DNA of 37,076 nt, taken from Holosporaceae bacterium. Its GTDB lineage: Bacteria > Pseudomonadota > Alphaproteobacteria > UBA3830. The notes beneath the pieces were generated by a model that was given only the letters and a program-made list of their open reading frames with translations, searched no databases and was not told where the DNA came from. Positions 15,918 through 25,655 of the stretch are shown here, in pieces; position 1 is the stretch's first letter, and each line of letters begins with the position of its first letter. The DNA is taken from assembly GCA_031288395.1 (NCBI GenBank), contig JAITRM010000035.1, positions 1 to 37,076 on the forward strand, written 5' to 3'. Both the position numbers and the translations under genes were made by a program.

Positions 15918-16301
15918 ATGAAATATTCCCAAAAGGTGATGGATCTCTATGCCAATCCCAAGAACGTAGGAAGTCTGGACGAAGAGGACATGGACGTGGG
16001 GACGTCCGTAGTGGGCGCTCCCAGCTGTGGAGATGTCATAAAATTTCAAATTAGAGTGGACAAAGACGGAAAAATTTCCGACGCAAAGTTCAAAACTTTC
16101 GGCTGCGGCGCCGCCATTGCCTCCAGCGCTTTGATGACCGATTGGGTTCTGGGAAAAACGCTGGATCAAGCTAAGGAGATAAAAAATCAAGAAGTCACCG
16201 AGTATCTTTCACTGCCGCCGGTGAAGGCCCACTGCTCTGTTTTGGCCGAAAAAGCCATAGCCAAAGCTATTGAAAATTACATGTCCAAAAGAAAGAAATG
16301 A
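15918..16301 (+). CDS. iscU: Iron-sulfur cluster scaffold IscU
   Basis: A 127-residue scaffold on which [2Fe-2S] clusters are built. All three cluster cysteines are present: Cys37 in GAPSCGD, Cys63 in TFGCGAA and Cys106 in AHCSVLAE. The Asp39 that tunes cluster release and the LPPVK motif (99-103) recognised by HscA are also present. A strong GGGAGG lies five bases before the ATG. The gene begins one base after the iscS stop, and the iscA ATG follows one base after its own stop. Confidence 0.97.
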   Translation: MKYSQKVMDLYANPKNVGSLDEEDMDVGTSVVGAPSCGDVIKFQIRVDKDGKISDAKFKTFGCGAAIASSALMTDWVLGKTLDQAKEIKNQEVTEYLSLPPVKAHCSVLAEKAIAKAIENYMSKRKK

Positions 16302-16302
16302 A

Positions 16303-16668
16303 ATGGAAAAATTACTGACGTTAACCCAGAACGCACTGGATTTTTTGAAAAAGTCACTGGATGAGGAAGGAGCGGCCGGCATTCGCGTCGACGTGGTTCC
16401 GGGAGGGTGCAGCGGCATGAGCTACCAGCTGGATTTCGTGAAAGAAGTCGATCCATCGGACGTGCTGATCGACGAGGGAGGAATGAAAGTGTACGTAGCT
16501 TCCAGAGCAGCGATTTTTATAGCTGGCATGGTAATGGATTACGTAAAAAGCCCCATGGGAGGAAACATCGTTTTCGAAAATCCAAATGCAAGCTCCAGAT
16601 GCGGATGTGGGAAGTCTTTTCGCACGGACGACTCTCCGAATGCCTGCGCCGGCAAATGCTGTTCCTGA
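16303..16668 (+). CDS. iscA: Iron-sulfur assembly protein IscA/HesB family with cysteine-rich tail
   Basis: A 121-residue A-type carrier that accepts and delivers Fe-S clusters. The three canonical cysteines are Cys36 in GGCSGMSY and Cys100/Cys102 in RCGCGKSF. The protein continues for about 15 residues beyond the usual end, with three more cysteines at 115, 119 and 120 (ACAGKCCS), where standard IscA stops near the CGCG.SF motif. The start at 16303 fits the family N-terminus; an in-frame ATG at 16270 is inside iscU. No clear ribosome-binding site is visible, so it may be translated by coupling to iscU. The fold and place in the operon make the family call firm. Confidence 0.92.
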   Translation: MEKLLTLTQNALDFLKKSLDEEGAAGIRVDVVPGGCSGMSYQLDFVKEVDPSDVLIDEGGMKVYVASRAAIFIAGMVMDYVKSPMGGNIVFENPNASSRCGCGKSFRTDDSPNACAGKCCS

Positions 16669-16677
16669 TGTCGCGCG

Positions 16678-17139
16678 ATGAATTATTTCGATCTATTAGA
16701 AATTCCTGTTTCCTATAATTTAGATGAATCGCAGTTGCTGCGAGTTTATCTGCAGAAGCAGTCTCGATCACATCCGGATGCGGGCGGAACGATTTCAAAT
16801 CAAGACGACTCGGCGCTTTTAAACGCGGCCTATAAGACGCTGATGGATCCCATAAAGAGAGCGGAGCATTTTCTTCAGGTAAAAAATGTGAATGTTGACG
16901 AGACGTCGCCGGAGGTAGCGGCAAAAACCTTTGAATTACAAGAGAATTACAGCGCACTGACGTCGCTGGAGGAAAAAAAGACATTTCAGAAAAATTTGAA
17001 GAACCAGATGGGTGCTGTGCTGGAGTCCCTGAGCAAAACCGAGGGGAGCCTCGAAGATTTTTGCAAAATTTTCAATCAATTGCGTTTTATGGGCTCGTTT
17101 TTGGAAAAAATTAGCGATGATGTTTACTCTGGGAATTGA
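16678..17139 (+). CDS. hscB: Fe-S co-chaperone HscB (J-domain)
   Basis: A 153-residue J-protein that brings IscU to the chaperone HscA and stimulates its ATPase. The short J-domain contains the HPD tripeptide at residues 32-34 (SRSHPDAGG), with YFDLLEIPVSYNLDESQL before it and the NAAYKTLMDPIKRAEHFL helix after it. A C-terminal helical bundle follows, where IscU binds. Sequence similarity to the classical enzyme is modest, but the HPD, the length and the position between iscA and hscA settle the identity. The last 23 bases overlap hscA in another frame. Confidence 0.92.
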   Translation: MNYFDLLEIPVSYNLDESQLLRVYLQKQSRSHPDAGGTISNQDDSALLNAAYKTLMDPIKRAEHFLQVKNVNVDETSPEVAAKTFELQENYSALTSLEEKKTFQKNLKNQMGAVLESLSKTEGSLEDFCKIFNQLRFMGSFLEKISDDVYSGN

Positions 17140-18859
17140 CCTAGGCACCACCATGTCTCTCGTTTCTCATATGGATGGCGGAATCCCTAGAATTTTGGAA
17201 ATAGAAGGAAAAACGGCGGTTCCGTCCGTCGTAAATTATTCCGGAATTGAACCGATAGTGGGATATGAAGCCATCTATAAAGCAGACGCAGCCAACACGG
17301 TATTTTCCATCAAACGATTCATGGGAACGTCCGAGAAATTTTGCGACAGAAATGCAGTGGAAATTTCCGCCGATATTCTTGCGTACCTAAAGAACACCGC
17401 CGAACAAAAGCTGAGGCGTCAAATAGACGGTGCGATAATAACAGTGCCGGCCCATTTCTCAGACTTGCAAAGGGTTGCCACCCAGCAGGCAGCTTTCATC
17501 GCCGGCATAAATGTTCTGCGATTGATAAATGAGCCCACCGCCGCTGCCATTGCCTTCGGCCTGGACCAAAAGACAGACGGAATCTTCGCGGTCTACGATT
17601 TCGGCGGAGGAACCTTCGACTTCTCCGTTTTGCGATTATCCGATGGCGTATTTCAGGTGCTAGCCACCGGCGGAGACAACTATCTCGGAGGAGACGACGT
17701 CGACACGGCAATACTGGACTATAATCTGCGCATTCATGGATTAGATTCTAAAGACCTCAGGGAAAATGAAAAAATTCTGGGAAAATTGACCGCTAAGGAG
17801 TTAAAGGAACAGCTGGGTGATCGTCGGGAGATCAGGAAAAAGCACTCCATAAAAAATGAAAGCTATGAATTTGCGCTTTCGCAGGAAATTCTGACAGATT
17901 TGATGAAGGTTTTCCTTAGAAAAACAACGGAAATAGCCGATGAAACACTTTCCAACGCCAATGTGGCGCATGAAAATCTTGACGGCGTGGTTTTGGTGGG
18001 AGGAATGACAAAATTACCATTGCTGAAGAAGTACGTGACCCTGCATTTCGGAGCCAAAATCCTTGACGGCATAAATCCAGAAGAAGCGGTCGCCCGCGGA
18101 GCAGCCATTTATGCTCATTCCATAGCAAATAGACACGACGTTGTAAAATCGAAAACCAACGCCCCGACACAGGGGCCACTTCTGATAGATGTTGTTCCTT
18201 TAACTCTCGGAATAGAGACATTTGGCGGCGCCGTTGACAAGGTGATACACCGCAATACGCCCATTCCGATAGTTGAAAAGCGTGAGTATACCACCTATCA
18301 AAATAATCAAACGGGAATCAAATTTCACGTGCTTCAGGGAGAAAGGCCGCTGGCGAATGAATGTCGATCTTTGGCCAGGTTTGAGTTGAGCAACATCCCG
18401 CCTATGCCGGCTGGACAGCCGCGGGTAATCGTAGAATTTTCCATAGATGTAAATGGAGTGCTCAGTGTAAAGGCACAGGAGGAAAATACCCACATTATGC
18501 AGTCCATAGTCGTCAAGCCATCATCCGGCCTTTCTGACCAGGCGATCGTCTCGATTTTGGAGAAAGCTGCGGCACATAGTGAAACCGATTCAGCGCAGCT
18601 TTTGGATATCAGCATAAAAGTGGAATCCGAGCGAATGTTGAAATTCTGGGAATCCATACTGGAAAAAATTCCTCCTGAGGCCGGGAAGGTTGCTGGAAAA
18701 AAAATGAGCGATCTGCAGAAGGCTCTTGATGATGAAAAATATCAGGAGGCCATTTCCATCAGAGGAGACTTGGAAAAGATTTTCGGACAGTTTCTGGAGG
18801 AAATAATAAGCGCTCATCTGAGCGGACAGCCGCTGTCTCGTCTGCGAACTCCAGACTGA
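17117..18859 (+). CDS. hscA: Fe-S chaperone HscA (Hsp70 family)
   Basis: A 580-residue Hsp70 specialised for Fe-S transfer from IscU. The nucleotide-binding domain shows GIDLGTTMSLV, INEPTAAAIAFGL, VYDFGGGTFDFSVL and VLVGGMTKLPLL. The peptide-binding domain starts after DVVPLTLGIETFGGAVDKVI. The C-terminal lid is somewhat short compared with the 616-residue E. coli protein. The start at 17117 (or the next ATG at 17120) lies inside hscB, so translation is probably coupled. In most isc operons a ferredoxin gene (fdx) comes next; here ligA follows instead. Confidence 0.95.
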   Translation: MMFTLGIDLGTTMSLVSHMDGGIPRILEIEGKTAVPSVVNYSGIEPIVGYEAIYKADAANTVFSIKRFMGTSEKFCDRNAVEISADILAYLKNTAEQKLRRQIDGAIITVPAHFSDLQRVATQQAAFIAGINVLRLINEPTAAAIAFGLDQKTDGIFAVYDFGGGTFDFSVLRLSDGVFQVLATGGDNYLGGDDVDTAILDYNLRIHGLDSKDLRENEKILGKLTAKELKEQLGDRREIRKKHSIKNESYEFALSQEILTDLMKVFLRKTTEIADETLSNANVAHENLDGVVLVGGMTKLPLLKKYVTLHFGAKILDGINPEEAVARGAAIYAHSIANRHDVVKSKTNAPTQGPLLIDVVPLTLGIETFGGAVDKVIHRNTPIPIVEKREYTTYQNNQTGIKFHVLQGERPLANECRSLARFELSNIPPMPAGQPRVIVEFSIDVNGVLSVKAQEENTHIMQSIVVKPSSGLSDQAIVSILEKAAAHSETDSAQLLDISIKVESERMLKFWESILEKIPPEAGKVAGKKMSDLQKALDDEKYQEAISIRGDLEKIFGQFLEEIISAHLSGQPLSRLRTPD

Positions 18860-20978
<2,119 letters not shown>

Positions 20979-21026
20979 AAAATCTTCGGAATATTAACCT
21001 TTAATAAAAAAATTTTATAGCAGAAT

Positions 21027-21049
21027 CCCGTCTACAGTAGTGGGTTTTT
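21027..21049 (+). terminator. Possible terminator or attenuator between ligA and the AsmA-like gene
   Basis: CCC (21027-21029) and GGG (21042-21044) bracket CTAC-A-GTAG and are followed by five T at 21045-21049. The stem is imperfect. Because the next ATG is only 5 bases downstream at 21055, it could act as an attenuator or mask the start rather than as a plain terminator. A GTG at 21040, in frame with the next gene, falls inside it and is unlikely to be used. Confidence 0.3.
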
Positions 21050-21054
21050 GTGTT

Positions 21055-24000
21055 ATGAGTTTTTTTAGTAATGCCGTAAAGCTGATTAATATGAAGAGGG
21101 GCGGCTGCGATGTGGAGCCTCAAATGGCTCCACCGGTTGACGGTCAAAACATAGAACAGCTGGATTTTTCTCTCCGAAACTACGCAAAAGAGTCGTTCTC
21201 CGTCCTGATAGTAAAGCCTTTATCCGGATGTATGTTGAAAATTATCCGAACAATTTCCTTTGTAATTACAGGAGTATTGTCGGGGCTGGTGATAGCGGCC
21301 ATCTGCATCGGCATATTTTTACAATTCGGATCCGTCGAAAATACAGTCCTGTCGTCGTTTATCGTAAATAAGTTCGAAAGCTTGGTGCCGGATATGGATT
21401 TGTCCATAAAATCCGCAATGCTTCAGAGAAACGCCGAAACCGGTTCCATCGAGATAACCATGAAAAAGGTAAGGTTAAACGATCTAGCCATGCCGAGAGT
21501 ATCCATTCTTCCAGATTATGGGGAGTCTCTCAAGCAGCACAGGCTCGTGCCAAAAATTGTTTACATAGCGAATTCGAAGATCAATATGGACATATCCAAT
21601 GGATTTAAGAGTATTACCTTCAATCCGAATTTGGAAAAAGGCGGGAGTAACAGGGCATTGTTTGAGCCGGCGTCTGCAACCATCGACAGCCTAAAGGGAA
21701 TGGTGGACAAAGATACGTTGGTTAAGTTCACCAACGCCGACGTTTCAATTTCTTTAAACGGAGTGAATTGGAATCTTAAAAATGTGTATTGCGAACACAA
21801 AGTAGGGGATCGATTTCCAAGGATAATCGATTGTTCCCTGATGCTGCCGGAGCAGGAATACACGACGGCCATAAGCCTAAGTCGGACAACTTCCGGGAAA
21901 AAGCACTGCTACGACGTAAAATTGGGATCGCTGAATCCTTCCATTGTGAGCGACGCGTTCACTCGAGGCGACATACTGCTAGACGGAAGAATACTGGCGC
22001 TTATAGAAGGGTACAATTTGCCAATTTCCGGTAACATTAATTTAAATTTTGATGGGGAAAAGTTTTTGGGAGGAGATTTCGATCTGGTTGGAGCAACCGG
22101 ATCGATTAAATTGCCGGTAAGAAATACGTTGTCCCTGAATCTTGGGAAAAAAATAGACAGCGGCAGCGTGTCCGGTTCTTTTTCCAAGGATGGCGCTAAA
22201 ATAAACTCCATAAATATAGCCTATGGAAACTCTGGAATACAGCTGACAGGCATAAAGGTGCCGCTGAGCGAATACAGGTTCCTGGACATAGCAAACATTG
22301 ACGGCACGTTGAGCTTGACCAACGTTAATGTTCAGGAAATGGACGCTCTCCTGCCGAACAACATCTCAAAATCCACTGTTCCCACATTCAGAAATTATCT
22401 TCCGGGCTTCAAATTGGAATTATTTAAGGTGGATCTGCGCGGCCCCATCGCCTTTGGCAGCAGAGCGGACGCCGAGACGTTGTTAGTAGGGCAGGGGATC
22501 TTTAAAATCAAAGATGCAAAAATTCCTCTGGGAAATCATATTATTTCCAACATAAGCGCCACCGGTAGCATTTCCGACGACGGTTTTGATATCAAGCTGA
22601 CGGGCGCAAATTTTAGAAATACAAAGATCAACAGCGGAATATTCTTTCTGTCCAAAAAAGACGACTCATGGATAGGAAAAATAAATGCCGACATAACTGT
22701 AAAAGAAATTTCATCCTACGCCCGGGATATTTCCCATAAATTAGCGGCATTGCCATTGGACAAACTGGACATTAAGGGAATAGCCAATCTGGATCTTAAG
22801 TTGGTTCGAGTCAGAGGAGATTCGCAACTAAAGGGTGATCTTCCCTTCAGGATCGTGGAGGGGGCCGGAGTTTTCAAGTCCGACAACCACAGCCGCGAGC
22901 TAAAAATATTCTGGGATAGCGATGGGTTATTCGTAAACGGCGACGTAAGCGCCGGCAGTAACAGCGTAAACATAAGAATGGAGGAAGATTTCCTCAACAA
23001 TTCCGGAACCGGATCATTTAATTTCATTTCCAATTCTGGATTCCTAAGCGCCTTGATTCCAAATTTTCACAAAATCTGCGATGGGAATTTCAATTTGAAA
23101 ATCAACACTTCCTGGGATGAGGCAAAGGAAGAGTATGACGTGGCTCTGAATCTGAAAAACGCCGTCATGATGCTTCCCATGATCGGGGCTTTAAAGCAGA
23201 AAGATGAGAATGGTCTATTCACGGCACACGTCACCAAAAAAGACGGTAATTTCGAATTTTCGAAGATAAATTTAGATTCCAGGTACAGCAAAATAAACGG
23301 CAGCATGGTTCTTAACGACGTAGGCGATATACTTCGCTGCTCTCTGGATAAATTTGAGATGAACAATTCTTCGGCCAAGATAAATATCCTGAGGGACGAG
23401 GATAAAAAAATAATGTTCTCGGCAGTTGGCGACAGTCTAGACGCCAGTAGAGGAGTTGCCACCTGCAATCAATTGGATAGAGATACGGTGGTGTCGGCCT
23501 ACATCGACCTAAAGGAATTGATTATCTCTGGCAATCACAAAGTGAAAAATGCCAAAGGCAGCTTCAACATCAAGAATGGCAAGATAGTAGGCGGCGCCTG
23601 CTACGCCGTAATAGGGGAAGATACGACGCTGGCCTTGAGTTCAAAGGATCTGGACGGCAGCAATGATAGCGTAGTATCGCTCTCGGCTTCCAATGCCGGC
23701 GAATTCTTAAAGTATTTACAAATTACCGATACGGTCAGCGGAGGAAGTATCAATTTTGTAACAAAGACTTCCAAAGGCATGGACCAGTCCCTGTCCGGAG
23801 CATTTGAAATGAGCGACTTTATCGTGAAAAACAATAGCCAATTGATGAAGTTGATATATCTGTCTTCCAGCAGCTGGTTTCCGAATTCGGATAATGTATC
23901 TGTGGGATTCAACTTTTGCGATGGAAATTTCGTGATTACGGACGGCCAGATAAGCATTTCCGGCAGAGCGGTTAGCCCAACCATAGGGATTTCCTACAAG

Positions 24001-24429
24001 GGCGCCTACAGTAGAATTAACGATACCTTTGATATATCTGGAGTTTCAGTGCCTATGTCATCATTGCTGAATAACAAAGGCAGCAGCGAAGCCTTCGCGG
24101 CAAATTATTCGCTCACCGGATCGCTGGGTACTCCTTCAATTTCCGTGAAACCACTGCAATTGATGTCCACCGACGCTCTCAACGACGTGTTTGGACACAT
24201 GTTGCCCATAACCGTCTCTTCCGGCGGGCACGTGAACGAGGATATTGCTCCTACGTCCAGAAAATTTCTATCCGACCCGTTTTCCCGTATGGCATTCGAC
24301 AAAAAAGCAAACGAGAAGCCGGTGGAAGAGCTTGAAGATCTGGAAGAAAAATCACCAAAATCGGCCGCCGACACTCGCAAAAAGTTTGGAGTAAAAATTA
24401 CCCGCGGCATGAAGAGAACCTTCGAATGA
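21055..24429 (+). CDS. AsmA/YhdP-like membrane-anchored envelope protein
   Basis: A 1124-residue protein with an N-terminal cytoplasmic stretch, one transmembrane helix (residues about 64-91) and a very long, beta-rich periplasmic part. The C-terminal region (SIGFNFCDGNFVITDGQISI style, then SGVSVPMSSLLNN, then ANYSLTGSLGTPSISVKPLQ) matches the pattern that closes alphaproteobacterial AsmA-like/DUF3971 proteins. Relatives such as YhdP and TamB are bridge-like proteins that help move phospholipids to the outer membrane. The closing 40 residues are charged (EELEDLEEKSPKS...). The ATG at 21055 has no strong ribosome-binding site. Together with mlaEF it adds a second probable lipid-trafficking component to the window. 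The family call is good; the exact subfamily is not settled. Confidence 0.75.
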   Translation: MSFFSNAVKLINMKRGGCDVEPQMAPPVDGQNIEQLDFSLRNYAKESFSVLIVKPLSGCMLKIIRTISFVITGVLSGLVIAAICIGIFLQFGSVENTVLSSFIVNKFESLVPDMDLSIKSAMLQRNAETGSIEITMKKVRLNDLAMPRVSILPDYGESLKQHRLVPKIVYIANSKINMDISNGFKSITFNPNLEKGGSNRALFEPASATIDSLKGMVDKDTLVKFTNADVSISLNGVNWNLKNVYCEHKVGDRFPRIIDCSLMLPEQEYTTAISLSRTTSGKKHCYDVKLGSLNPSIVSDAFTRGDILLDGRILALIEGYNLPISGNINLNFDGEKFLGGDFDLVGATGSIKLPVRNTLSLNLGKKIDSGSVSGSFSKDGAKINSINIAYGNSGIQLTGIKVPLSEYRFLDIANIDGTLSLTNVNVQEMDALLPNNISKSTVPTFRNYLPGFKLELFKVDLRGPIAFGSRADAETLLVGQGIFKIKDAKIPLGNHIISNISATGSISDDGFDIKLTGANFRNTKINSGIFFLSKKDDSWIGKINADITVKEISSYARDISHKLAALPLDKLDIKGIANLDLKLVRVRGDSQLKGDLPFRIVEGAGVFKSDNHSRELKIFWDSDGLFVNGDVSAGSNSVNIRMEEDFLNNSGTGSFNFISNSGFLSALIPNFHKICDGNFNLKINTSWDEAKEEYDVALNLKNAVMMLPMIGALKQKDENGLFTAHVTKKDGNFEFSKINLDSRYSKINGSMVLNDVGDILRCSLDKFEMNNSSAKINILRDEDKKIMFSAVGDSLDASRGVATCNQLDRDTVVSAYIDLKELIISGNHKVKNAKGSFNIKNGKIVGGACYAVIGEDTTLALSSKDLDGSNDSVVSLSASNAGEFLKYLQITDTVSGGSINFVTKTSKGMDQSLSGAFEMSDFIVKNNSQLMKLIYLSSSSWFPNSDNVSVGFNFCDGNFVITDGQISISGRAVSPTIGISYKGAYSRINDTFDISGVSVPMSSLLNNKGSSEAFAANYSLTGSLGTPSISVKPLQLMSTDALNDVFGHMLPITVSSGGHVNEDIAPTSRKFLSDPFSRMAFDKKANEKPVEELEDLEEKSPKSAADTRKKFGVKITRGMKRTFE

Positions 24430-24466
24430 GGTTCTTCATCTCCGCAGCCGGCAGGCTAAACGGAGA
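24409..24466. terminator. Tandem hairpins at a convergent gene junction
   Basis: Two stem-loops abut between the converging AsmA-like gene and the orphan gene. The first pairs ATGAAG-AACC (24409-24420, with a 2-base AG bulge) with GGTTCTTCAT (24430-24439), loop TTCGAATGA. The second pairs TCTCCG (24439-24444) with CGGAGA (24461-24466), enclosing AGCC/GGCT (24446-24449 and 24454-24457). Position 24439 is shared, so one stem would lose a pair if both form. No T-run follows on either strand, so they would act as pause or processing structures or as an atypical bidirectional terminator. Confidence 0.4.
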
Positions 24467-24469
24467 CCG

Positions 24470-25438
24470 TCATACATTAGGCAGTAACATCGTAGTGTAA
24501 TTTCGCAATTTTTGTAGTTGTCTAGGATAGTCATTGTCCTTCAAGTAATTATACATCAATTGTTTTTGTTCCGCTTTTATGACTTTACTGCGCGTAGCGA
24601 GATATCCAAACATGGAAAAGGACAAAATTATTGGAGAGCCTATTAGAGAAGCCATAGTTGTGAGCCCTAAACCGCCGCTTATTGCCTCCACGCCTGTGGC
24701 GACTAATGTAGGCGTGGCAGCCGTTATTCCTCCAATGGAGGTTTTATTAATGAATTTTGCACATCTTGCGTCATTGGGCAATTCTTGTTGTTTACAATAG
24801 CGCTCTAACACTTTTTCAACATCTGTCGGCGTAAGAGAAGAACAGGATTCGTCCTTAAAACTACGCAGAAGTTGCCCGCGCTTGATCTCTTTTTGCCATG
24901 CGATTTCGTCTTCTTTGCGCTTTTTCCGTTTCTCCTCTTCCAGATTCGCTCGCTCCTTTTTCTTTCTATCTTCTGACGTTTTTTGCGTTTTTAATGTACT
25001 GAAAGGTAACGAATTGTCCTCGTTTTCCAGAATATTGGCCGTTGGCAATTCGAGTGATGGAGGCAAAATCACACACGGTATCTGATATACGCTGGGAATG
25101 GGAATCATCAACACAGTAGGTAAAGAATCATTCAGCGTGTGCCGCCTGTTGTGGACGTTAGTGGCGCCGTTTGCAGGAGATAGTTCATTTTGGGATGGGT
25201 TTGCCTCAATGTTCTCTCCATTGTCCGGGAACTCCCACGTTGTATCAATCGAAGGGCTCTTTTCCGATTTAATGCTAGGCAATTCCGGCAAGCTTTTATA
25301 TGATCTTAGTTTTCCAGATCTCGGCGACGAAGAAAGCCTGCTATCTTCGAAGTTTTCATAGAGATCGTCTTGGTACGGGCTCATAGCACAACAACAAAAA
25401 CCTAGAAATATGCCCATACACGTTAATGCAATTTTCAT
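24470..25438 (-). CDS. Secreted orphan protein with disordered region, coiled coil and hydrophobic hairpin
   Basis: I do not recognise this 322-residue protein. It starts with a signal-like segment (MKIALTCMGIFLGFCCCAMS); the CCC cluster is suggestive of a lipoprotein but the lipobox is not canonical. Residues about 22-150 are rich in Ser, Pro and Asn and look disordered. Residues 153-195 are highly charged and probably coiled-coil (KKKERANLEEEKRKKRKEDE). Residues 234-282 form two adjacent Gly/Ala-rich hydrophobic segments, and a basic tail follows. The ATG at 25438 has GGAG six bases upstream. Two in-frame ATGs further up, one of them at 25468, are weaker. It stands alone between two operons in an AT-rich setting. 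A host-directed or membrane-inserting protein is one guess, but no function can be assigned. Confidence 0.8.
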   Translation of the reverse strand: MKIALTCMGIFLGFCCCAMSPYQDDLYENFEDSRLSSSPRSGKLRSYKSLPELPSIKSEKSPSIDTTWEFPDNGENIEANPSQNELSPANGATNVHNRRHTLNDSLPTVLMIPIPSVYQIPCVILPPSLELPTANILENEDNSLPFSTLKTQKTSEDRKKKERANLEEEKRKKRKEDEIAWQKEIKRGQLLRSFKDESCSSLTPTDVEKVLERYCKQQELPNDARCAKFINKTSIGGITAATPTLVATGVEAISGGLGLTTMASLIGSPIILSFSMFGYLATRSKVIKAEQKQLMYNYLKDNDYPRQLQKLRNYTTMLLPNV

Positions 25439-25480
25439 TTTTTTCTCCAAGTATTTTATCTTTGCCATTTGTAAAAGTTT

Positions 25481-25509
25481 ACTATAATTAATATTGGTTA
25501 ATTTTTAAT
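25481..25509 (-). promoter_or_regulatory. Tentative promoter of the orphan secreted protein
   Basis: The minus strand shows TATAGT (25486-25481) about 43 bases before the ATG at 25438, within very AT-rich DNA. The best -35 at 17 bases is ATTAAA (25509-25504), only three matches. In such AT-rich sequence a -10-like box is expected by chance, so this is tentative. Confidence 0.3.
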
Positions 25510-25598
25510 TAATTTTTGAAAAATAGTTTAAATTTTGTTAACTTTTTTTGCCAAGATTTGTTTTCATATGCGCAACGATCAGGCCGCGACAAAAAGTA

Positions 25599-25627
25599 TT
25601 GTTTATTCAGCAGAAAATTTATATAGT
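25599..25627 (+). promoter_or_regulatory. Sigma-70-type promoter of the recJ operon
   Basis: TTGTTT (25599-25604), a 17-base spacer and TATAGT (25622-25627) precede the recJ start by 28 bases. It would drive recJ, the rlmB-like gene and plsY, and perhaps dprA, topA and the hydrolase beyond. Confidence 0.55.
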
Positions 25628-25655
25628 TGCGCCGTAAAATGTAGAAAAGCTCACC

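Larger units (their letters stand above)
25439..25655. other. AT-rich divergent intergenic region
   Basis: About 217 bases separate the orphan gene (leftward) from recJ (rightward). The stretch 25480-25560 is strikingly AT-rich, with runs such as TTAATTTTTAATTAATTTTTG and TTTAAATTTTGTTAAC. It holds the tentative leftward promoter and the better rightward recJ promoter. Such a tract is the kind of DNA bound by nucleoid silencing proteins and is often seen at acquired genes, but neither can be shown here. No small gene is evident. Confidence 0.5.
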
